A stretch of DNA of 49,315 bases from Deltaproteobacteria bacterium (lineage in GTDB: Bacteria > Myxococcota > B64-G9). A model generated the notes under the pieces. That model saw only the letters and a list, made by a program, of their open reading frames with translations. It did no database searches and was not told where the DNA came from. The stretch lies in contig JAUVBB010000005.1 of assembly GCA_030591445.1 (NCBI GenBank), forward strand, positions 1 through 49,315, written 5' to 3'. The translations under genes and the position numbers were made by a program. Positions 32,609 through 39,321 of the stretch are shown here, piece by piece (position 1 is the first letter of the stretch; each line of letters begins with the position of its first letter).

Positions 32609-34051
32609 ATGTTTGTCGGCAGAACAAAAGAATTGGATTCTTTGCGGCGGTGGCAAATGGAGGCTCACCCGCGGCGATCTCAGATCAGTGCGGTCTATGG
32701 AAGAAGGCGCATTGGAAAAACCCGACTGGTCGAACAGGCAGCAAAAGGAACCCGTTTCTTTAAATTCGAGGGCCTCGAGGGAGAAGATGAGGCCGCTCAG
32801 CGCGCCCATTTTACTCATACTCTCTTTGGCTACTCGGCTAACCTGGCCCACAAGCTGTTCCGATCCGACAATTGGATCGATCACCTGCAGCTTCTTTCCG
32901 CATTTCTCGGGGACGAGCCGGCAATTGTGTTCTTCGATGAATTCCAATGGATGGCAGCAGAAAAACCCGACTTGGTGAGTAGACTCAAGTATGCCTGGGA
33001 CAACTTCTTCGACAAGCACAACCAAGTACATTTGATCCTTTGCGGATCGATTTCATCGTTCATTGTAAAAAAAGTGATCAATTCGAAAGCGCTTTACGGA
33101 CGGATTGATCACATCCTTCACCTGAAGGCAATGTCGGTTCAAGAACTTGGCAACGCTTTCCTTCGCGACCGCTCCACAACCGACCATCTCGACTATTACC
33201 TTTGCGTAGGCGGCGTGCCGAAATACTTTGAGCTCTATGATCGATCAAAGTCGGTGCGGCTGAATCTTCAATCACTGTGTTTCACCCAGGACGCTTATTT
33301 CAATAACGAGTTGGAGCGTTTATTTGTAAGTCATTTTGGCAAATCTGCCCATTATCGACAGGTGATCGAAAACCTGGCACTTAAGCGATTCGCAAAACGC
33401 GAAGATATTATTGCCCAGACATCGCTGTCTCCTGGCGGACGCGCTTCGGTGGTTTTGGACGAACTTGAACTTGGGGATTTTATTGAGTCGTATGGCCCGG
33501 TCCACAATTCCGATTCCCGCATCCTCAAACGTTACCGCATTGTCGATTACTTCCTTAGATTCTACTATGCGTTCATTCATCCAATTAAGCAGCAGATCGG
33601 ACCAAACACCCTGCCACTTCACCGGGCCCTACCCGACCAAAAATACGCGATCTGGAGGGGACTTGCCTTCGAGCATTACTGCCGGCAGAACGCAGCTACC
33701 ATCGCCCGCATTCTCGGCTTCTCTGCTGTCCGTTACCAGTGTGGCGCATGGTTTCGCCGCGCTGAAATGCGGTCAGGCGCACAGGTCGATCTTATTTTTA
33801 CGCGGGCTGACGGCGTCATTACCCTGTGTGAGGTTAAATATAGCGAATCGCTCGGCACCGACGTTTTTCGGCAAACGCAACGCAAGACACAAGCCCTCCT
33901 GGACAGTCCCCTCAACAAAGGCAAAGACTTCACCATCGAAAAGGTTCTCGTTACCGCACTGCCAGCCCCAAAGGCAGTCATCGAGGAAGGCTACTTCTCC
34001 CGCATCATCACCTTAGACGAACTGCTCGACGATAGGATAACTACATCTTAG
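32609..34051 (+). CDS. Archaeal-type ATPase with DUF234/PD-(D/E)XK-like C-terminus
   Basis: A 480-residue protein of the ATP-binding family seen scattered in archaea and bacteria (ATPase_2 plus DUF234). It begins MFVGRTKELDSL and has Walker A GRRRIGKT, Walker B AIVFFDEFQW, a sensor-like LILCGSISSF, then a winged-helix region. A C-terminal nuclease-like block follows: AQVDLIF with LCEVKYS (the D...ExK pattern). Start 32609 is preferred over the TTG at 32603 because GAGG sits 6 bases before it. It stands alone between unrelated genes, is somewhat richer in A/T and Lys/Phe codons than its neighbours, and has an inverted repeat upstream. These are hints of lateral transfer. Its biological role is not established; a defence or addiction function is only a possibility. 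Confidence 0.88.
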   Translation: MFVGRTKELDSLRRWQMEAHPRRSQISAVYGRRRIGKTRLVEQAAKGTRFFKFEGLEGEDEAAQRAHFTHTLFGYSANLAHKLFRSDNWIDHLQLLSAFLGDEPAIVFFDEFQWMAAEKPDLVSRLKYAWDNFFDKHNQVHLILCGSISSFIVKKVINSKALYGRIDHILHLKAMSVQELGNAFLRDRSTTDHLDYYLCVGGVPKYFELYDRSKSVRLNLQSLCFTQDAYFNNELERLFVSHFGKSAHYRQVIENLALKRFAKREDIIAQTSLSPGGRASVVLDELELGDFIESYGPVHNSDSRILKRYRIVDYFLRFYYAFIHPIKQQIGPNTLPLHRALPDQKYAIWRGLAFEHYCRQNAATIARILGFSAVRYQCGAWFRRAEMRSGAQVDLIFTRADGVITLCEVKYSESLGTDVFRQTQRKTQALLDSPLNKGKDFTIEKVLVTALPAPKAVIEEGYFSRIITLDELLDDRITTS

Positions 34052-34088
34052 TCAACACAAGTTTCGAGGAACGAACAGGGGAAATCCC

Positions 34089-35297
34089 TCAGTAGTCCAC
34101 GCAACCTTGGTTGACGTAGCCACCGGGGGTGGCATTTTCTAATATCTGGAAGTAGGCGTTACACTCGACATCCGTCGAGCAATATTCGCTCTCGCACAGG
34201 TTGTTGCGACACTGGTACAGATAGGGATAATCCGCCCCGCAGGTAAGCTCGCCCATGTTGGCCGGGCAGCAATCCTGGTAGATCGAGCAGCTCTGCTTGA
34301 AACTGCAGAGGCCGTACCAGAGTTCGCCGGTGCAGGGGTCGGTATTGGCGACACAGCCCAGGTTGACCCAGCCGTCGTCGGGGCTCCGGTATTCACCGAG
34401 TTTCTGGCAATGAGAGTCCTGGGTACAGTAGACGTTCTTGCAGATCCCGTCCTCGCAGTTGTAGATCTGCGGGTAATCTACCCCACAGACGAAGGGTTCG
34501 ATGCTGGCGGCGTTTGGGCAACAGTCGGCAGCGCGGGTGCAGGTCTTGTGATAGTCGCACCAGCGATTGAAAGGTGCGCACTCGCTGGTCACACAACCTT
34601 TGTTGACCCACAGGCCGGGATTGTCTTGCTGGACGTCCAGGAAGTTCGCCGAACAGTGGGCATCGGTATCGCAAGTTGCCGCCACGCAAGTACCGTTCTG
34701 GCAAGAGTAGCGGTAGGGATAGTCGCGATTGCAAACCAGCGGGGCAATACCTGCCGGGTCCGGGCAACAGTCGGCGGCACTTGCGCACTTTTGCGCATAC
34801 TGGCACACGGAGAAGTCATACTTGGTCCGTTCGTAGCAAGCGCACAGCGTCTCTTGGCACTCGAGCCCGACAGCCTCGTAACCATCGTCGCAGTCGCAGG
34901 CGGCCACTCCATCCTGGTTGACGCACTGCCCATGAGAGGAGCAGCTTACCCCCAGGCAGGGATCCACTGGATTCTCCACGCAGCTAAGTCCCTCGGCGTG
35001 GTAATCGCTGTCGCATTGACACACCGGGCTGCCGGCCACATCCACGCAGAGCCCATGACCAGAGCATTCGATCCCGTAACAGGGACCTACGGTACCATCC
35101 TCGACGCAGCTCAGGCCCTCAGCGTGATAGCCCGAGTCGCATTCGCATTTGGCACCATCGGGGCCCACAACACAGCTGCCGTGATCTGAGCAAGTGACCC
35201 CCGCGCAGGGATCTTGGCCGGCGTCAGCACCACTGTCGGAATCTCCGCCGCTGCACGCGCATACCGCCAGGCACATCAAGAAATATTTCATCTTCAT
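34089..35297 (-). CDS. Cys-rich lipoprotein with three EGF-like and three novel Cys repeats
   Basis: A 402-residue lipoprotein with a signal peptide ending CACSGGD. Residues about 30-155 hold three EGF-like modules (CSDHGSC, CECDSGYHAEGLSC and similar, six Cys each). The rest is a three-fold repeat of about 80 residues. Its consensus reads C-x4-DCCP, CxxDYPxxYxC, CxxDxxC and finally WVNxGCV, about 11 Cys per unit. I do not know this repeat as a named family. The start 35297 follows GGGAGG by 6 bases; 35321 and 35291 are alternatives. It is a single-gene unit. A surface adhesin or matrix role is plausible. Confidence 0.82.
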   Translation of the reverse strand: MKMKYFLMCLAVCACSGGDSDSGADAGQDPCAGVTCSDHGSCVVGPDGAKCECDSGYHAEGLSCVEDGTVGPCYGIECSGHGLCVDVAGSPVCQCDSDYHAEGLSCVENPVDPCLGVSCSSHGQCVNQDGVAACDCDDGYEAVGLECQETLCACYERTKYDFSVCQYAQKCASAADCCPDPAGIAPLVCNRDYPYRYSCQNGTCVAATCDTDAHCSANFLDVQQDNPGLWVNKGCVTSECAPFNRWCDYHKTCTRAADCCPNAASIEPFVCGVDYPQIYNCEDGICKNVYCTQDSHCQKLGEYRSPDDGWVNLGCVANTDPCTGELWYGLCSFKQSCSIYQDCCPANMGELTCGADYPYLYQCRNNLCESEYCSTDVECNAYFQILENATPGGYVNQGCVDY

Positions 35298-35493
35298 TTC
35301 AATCCTCCCTATGGCTTTCATGATGTATATGACCCATTGCGAACATTTTTGTAAACCACCCAGTAAAATTTTCTGGAGTTCTTCCGAATCAATATCGGCT
35401 TAACTAACCTGAAAAATTTTGGAGCTTAGGGGGGCCGCCTCCCCCTACTTCAACATCCGCAGATAATCATCTCTACTCGGATTTAGTTCGCTT

Positions 35494-35531
35494 GCATCCC
35501 GATCGGGCAACCCGGTCGGGATGCTTTTGTT
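35494..35531 (+). terminator. Strong rho-independent terminator without an obvious gene
   Basis: A 14-bp stem (35494-35507 with 35511-35524, one G-U pair) with a CAA loop, followed by TTTTGTT. It points along the plus strand. The nearest plus-strand gene ends 1.4 kb upstream, behind the antisense lipoprotein gene, so it may end a small untranslated RNA. Confidence 0.75.
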
Positions 35532-35573
35532 AAACATCCCTGGGCTCGCCCTGGCTTCTCCGGGTCCAATACC

Positions 35574-35596
35574 ATTATGACGCATTCCGTCATAAT
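35574..35596. repeat. 9-bp perfect inverted repeat
   Basis: ATTATGACG (35574-35582), five-base loop CATTC, CGTCATAAT (35588-35596). Neither side has a T-run, so it is more like an operator or a REP-type element than a terminator. Confidence 0.6.
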
Positions 35597-35648
35597 CAAG
35601 CTAAAACATGTATCCCTGCTGTTTATACTGCCCCGCTAACAAGCGATT

Positions 35649-36245
35649 TCATAGCACGCGATAGTCGGGGACATCGTCGCAGAAGGAGTCCTGCTGGGGG
35701 TGGGCGTCTTTCAGTTCCGGGGCCGCCGGTAGATCCAGTTCGGTTTCGTGGAGCTGGTTGAAGAAATTGGTCAGGGTTTTCTGGGCAATCAGGGTGATGA
35801 TTTCGGGAATGTATTCGTCCTGGTAACCGGCTTCCAGAAAATCAAAGATGTCCTCGTCGGCAAGCTTGCCACGCGTCTGTAACACCCGGTTGGTGAAATC
35901 CAGCAGGGCCTGGAGTTTCTCGTTTTCCGCCCAGCCCCGGCGAAATCCCACCATCTGGTCATCGGTAAATCCGACTTGTCGGCCGGCGATGGTGTGAGCC
36001 GATAAGCAGTAATGACAGCCGTTGAACTGGCTCACCACCAGTCTCACGATCTCTCGCTCAGCCGGAGTGAACCGGCCCTTGGCCGTGATCTGCTCCAGGG
36101 CCATATGAGCTGCCAAGGCCACCGGGCTATTGCCCAGCCCCTGAAAAAAATTGGGAACGAAACCCATTTTCTTCTCAATGTCGTCAAACATCTCCTTGGT
36201 TTCTCCGGTCGCTTCCTCTGGCGATACGGTATACAAGCGTGCCAT
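35649..36245 (-). CDS. AhpD-like (carboxymuconolactone decarboxylase family) protein
   Basis: A 198-residue all-helical protein of the AhpD/CMD family, peroxidase-related branch. The redox motif CHYCLSAH (Cys77, Cys80, His84) is intact, so a thiol-dependent peroxidase or disulfide-reductase activity is likely. Family starts such as MARLYTVSPEEATGETKEMFD and PNFFQGLGNSP are present. GAGGAGGT lies about 5 bases before the ATG. No partner (ahpC or reductase) is adjacent. The C-terminal 25 residues (DLPAAPELKDAHPQQDSF) are a hydrophilic extension. Confidence 0.9.
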   Translation of the reverse strand: MARLYTVSPEEATGETKEMFDDIEKKMGFVPNFFQGLGNSPVALAAHMALEQITAKGRFTPAEREIVRLVVSQFNGCHYCLSAHTIAGRQVGFTDDQMVGFRRGWAENEKLQALLDFTNRVLQTRGKLADEDIFDFLEAGYQDEYIPEIITLIAQKTLTNFFNQLHETELDLPAAPELKDAHPQQDSFCDDVPDYRVL

Positions 36246-36258
36246 GTTGACCTCCTCT

Positions 36259-36289
36259 AGGATAGGGTCCCGAACACAAGATTGGTCAA
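36259..36289 (-). promoter_or_regulatory. Possible promoter of the AhpD-like gene
   Basis: On the minus strand TTGACC (36289-36284), 19 bases, TATCCT (36264-36259). The spacing is at the long end. Confidence 0.4.
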
Positions 36290-36446
36290 GGCCCGCACCC
36301 CACCTTTGATAAATCTGGTTCGTAATCGGCCCCGGTCAAGACCAAGCCTCGATAAAAAGGCGGGCATTCATTGGTCAGACAAACCCCCTTCGACCCACTG
36401 GCCCAAGCGGAAACGAAATATTTTGTGGTACCATAGGTAAAACCCA

Positions 36447-39278
36447 ATGACCGGCAAACGAAACCAGCAAACGGGATCGACCTTCGCGGAGATCGATGCC
36501 AGCACCAACCAGACCATCGCCTCGCAGGGAGACGAAGTACCTGAGGGAGTGACCAGAGAACTGGCTCCCGGCACTCGTAGTGGCCGCTATATTGTTCTGG
36601 AGCAACTGGGTCGCGGGGGCATGGGGGTGGTGTACAAAGCCTACGATCCGGATCTGGATCGCAAGATTGCCCTGAAGTTGCTCAGTACCCGGCGAGGTTC
36701 CGAGAGCCGGGGCGATCGGGCCCGGGAGCGCTTGCTGCGCGAGGCCAAGGCGCTGGCCCAGCTTTCTCATCCCAATGTGGTATCCGCTTACGATGTGGGC
36801 ACGCTGGACGACGACGTGTTCGTGGCCATGGAGCTGGTGGAGGGGACCACCTTGCCACAATGGCTGCGGGATGAACGGCCCAGCTGGCGACAAATCATTG
36901 GGGTGATGATCGATGCCGGCAAGGGTATCGCCGCCGCTCACCAGGCTGGGCTCATTCACCGGGACATCAAGCCGGACAATATCGTCATCGGCAAAGACGG
37001 CCGCCCGCGGGTACTGGATTTCGGTCTGGCCCGCGCCGCTTCCTTCGACGAGTCTAGCCAGGATCCGGTGGACGATGAGGCCGCACAGGAGCTCGAAGAC
37101 GAGCACGCCTTGGAGTCCGGCCATTCGCTGCGCACACCCATGACCCTGGCCGGCGCCGTGCTGGGAACACCCGGCTACATGGCACCGGAACAATACCGAG
37201 CCGGAGAGCTGGACGAGAAAACAGATCAATACAGCTTCTGCGTCACTTTGTACGAAGCGCTTTTTGACCGCCGCCCACACGTCGGCAGTACCTACAAACA
37301 AGTGAAGCAACGAGTCCTATCGGAGCCGGCAGCCACGCCGCCGGCAGAACCCAGACTGCCCGCTCGCCTGCGTCGGGTCTTGATGCGCGGGCTATCCGCG
37401 GCAAAAGAAGACCGCTTTGCGGGCATGGCCGAGCTGCTGGCCGCTCTGGCCTGGGATCCACGCACCCGGCGACGTCGGCTGGTCGGCCTGGCCACCTTGC
37501 TCTTACTGCTGGGGGCAAGTTTCACCGCGGCCGCGATCTGGCAGTCGCGCTTACATAGGCTGTGCCAGGGTTCCGAGCGAGCCTTGGCCGGGGTATGGGA
37601 TCAGCCGCGTCAGCAGGCCATCGAAAAAGCCTTTCTGGCCACCGGGCTCAACTATGCCGCTGACACCAACCGCCGGGTGGCCGAGCAACTCGACAGTTAT
37701 GCCCAGGCTTGGGTGACGATGCGGGTAGAAGCCTGTGAGGCAACGCATCTGCGGGGTGAACAGTCACAAAACCTACTGGACCTACGCATGCGTTGTCTGG
37801 ATCGGCGTATCGGCGAAATGGGCGCCTTGACCCAGTTGTTTGCCACCGCCGCCGACAGCAAGGTAGTCGACAAAGCCATCGTTGCCGCCCACGGACTGGC
37901 TCGTTTGCAAAGCTGCGCCGATGTCGAAGCACTGACCGCGACCGTGGCACCGCCGTCCCAACCGGCCGTGCGCAAAAAGGTGGCGGCGCTGCGCAAACGC
38001 CTGAACCAGGCCGTGGCCCAAAACCGGGCGGGAAAATACAAAATGGCCTTGGAAACGGTGCAAACCATCGCCCGCGAGCAGAAATCGATCACCTATCTTC
38101 CGCTGCAGGCCGAGCTCTCCTTTCTGCAAGGATCTCTGCTAGCCAAAACGGGAGACGCCAATTCCGCCCGGCTGCGCCTGAAAGAAGCCATCCGGGCCGC
38201 CGCCGGTGCCCGCGATGACCGCTTGCGGGCACGGGCCACGGCCGAGCTGGTCTACGTGCTCGGCCACTACCTGGCCCGCTATGCCGAAGCCATGGAAATG
38301 AGCTGCCTGGCAGACGCCGAAGTGCTGCGTTCGGGCAACGATCCGGTTTTGCGGGCGCAGGTCTTGAACAAGATCGGGGTGGTTTTCGTGCCCCAGCAGA
38401 AATACCAAACCGCCGCAAAATATCTCAACGAAGCCCTGGCCCTGGCCGAAAAATCTTTAGATCGAGACGATCTCCAGATAGCCTCCATCCGCAACAACCT
38501 GGCTTATGCTCTGTCCGAGGAGGGCAAACATCGCCAAGCGGGCGATCAATACCGCGCCGCCATCGCCATCGAAGAGCGCTTGCTGGGACCGGTTCACCCC
38601 GATCGGGGCTTTGCCTTCATGAACCTCGCCGGCAGCCTGTACTCCCTGGGAGACATGGAAGCAGCCCTGAAAAACTATCGCCGCGCCCTGAAAATTTGGG
38701 AAGATTCGCATGGACCCAGACATCCCGACGTGGCCATGGTGCTCGGCAACCTGGGAGTCGTTCTCAGCCAAAACGGCGACTACGCCGAGGCTCGTAGAGT
38801 GCTCGAACGATCTTTGATCATCTGGACCCAAACCATGGGCGAAGATCACCCCAAGGTGGCCTACTCTCTCAATGGGCTGGGCGATCTATTAAAGAAACAA
38901 GGACAATGCCCGCAGGCCCGACCCTACTTCGAACGAACCCTGGCCATCTGGGAGAAATCCCTGGGCGATCAGCATCCGCTACTGGCTTATCCGTTGCTCA
39001 GCCTCGGTCAATGCTCACTTACCGCCGCCCTTCCCGCCCAGGCCTTAGGCCCACTCACCCGCGCCCTCGCCCTGCTCGAAGCCAAACCAGACAACCCGCA
39101 GCTGCTGGCCCAGACCCGCTTCGACCTGGCCCAGGCCCTGTGGGATACCAAACAAAACCGCACGCGCGCCATCACCCTGGCCCGATCCGCCCACCAATCC
39201 CTAAGCGCCACCGACGATCCGGACCCCTCCCTGCTGGCCAAGATAAATTCCTGGCTGGCCAGCCATCCCGGGCTATAA
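36447..39278 (+). CDS. Ser/Thr protein kinase with membrane span and TPR sensor/partner region
   Basis: A 943-residue Hanks-type kinase. The kinase domain is at about 46-335: glycine loop LGRGGMGVVYKA, Lys in IALKLL, HRDIKPDNIV, DFGLARA and GTPGYMAPEQ. All catalytic residues are present. A single membrane span follows at about 346-368 (LATLLLLLGASFTAAAIW). Then comes a region conserved in kinases of Myxococcota-type bacteria (GVWDQ, ACEATHLRGEQS). The C-terminal part from about 510 is TPRs of the 42-residue kinesin-light-chain type (AIEERLLGPVHPDRGFAFMN and so on). The kinase would face the cytoplasm and the TPRs the periplasm. It points tail-to-tail at its paralogue. A weak ribosome site precedes the ATG. 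Confidence 0.93.
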   Translation: MTGKRNQQTGSTFAEIDASTNQTIASQGDEVPEGVTRELAPGTRSGRYIVLEQLGRGGMGVVYKAYDPDLDRKIALKLLSTRRGSESRGDRARERLLREAKALAQLSHPNVVSAYDVGTLDDDVFVAMELVEGTTLPQWLRDERPSWRQIIGVMIDAGKGIAAAHQAGLIHRDIKPDNIVIGKDGRPRVLDFGLARAASFDESSQDPVDDEAAQELEDEHALESGHSLRTPMTLAGAVLGTPGYMAPEQYRAGELDEKTDQYSFCVTLYEALFDRRPHVGSTYKQVKQRVLSEPAATPPAEPRLPARLRRVLMRGLSAAKEDRFAGMAELLAALAWDPRTRRRRLVGLATLLLLLGASFTAAAIWQSRLHRLCQGSERALAGVWDQPRQQAIEKAFLATGLNYAADTNRRVAEQLDSYAQAWVTMRVEACEATHLRGEQSQNLLDLRMRCLDRRIGEMGALTQLFATAADSKVVDKAIVAAHGLARLQSCADVEALTATVAPPSQPAVRKKVAALRKRLNQAVAQNRAGKYKMALETVQTIAREQKSITYLPLQAELSFLQGSLLAKTGDANSARLRLKEAIRAAAGARDDRLRARATAELVYVLGHYLARYAEAMEMSCLADAEVLRSGNDPVLRAQVLNKIGVVFVPQQKYQTAAKYLNEALALAEKSLDRDDLQIASIRNNLAYALSEEGKHRQAGDQYRAAIAIEERLLGPVHPDRGFAFMNLAGSLYSLGDMEAALKNYRRALKIWEDSHGPRHPDVAMVLGNLGVVLSQNGDYAEARRVLERSLIIWTQTMGEDHPKVAYSLNGLGDLLKKQGQCPQARPYFERTLAIWEKSLGDQHPLLAYPLLSLGQCSLTAALPAQALGPLTRALALLEAKPDNPQLLAQTRFDLAQALWDTKQNRTRAITLARSAHQSLSATDDPDPSLLAKINSWLASHPGL

Positions 39279-39321
39279 GAAAAAGCCCTGTTCGTCACAA
39301 TCATTGTTGTGGACTAATATC

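Larger units (their letters stand above)
35298..35648. other. Gene-free stretch with two strong hairpins
   Basis: No convincing protein gene in 351 bases. It holds a strong plus-strand terminator-type hairpin (35494-35531), a 9-bp inverted repeat (35574-35596) and a smaller G/C hairpin: TAGGGGG and CCCCCTA around 35427-35447. No annotated plus-strand gene lies directly upstream to use the terminator. Confidence 0.6.

Noticed and set aside
35574-35596. The 9-bp inverted repeat as a terminator
   Set aside because: No run of T follows it on either strand.
36375-37310. Minus-strand open frame of 311 codons over the first kinase gene
   Set aside because: Antisense to the conserved kinase core. 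No ribosome site, no recognisable domain.
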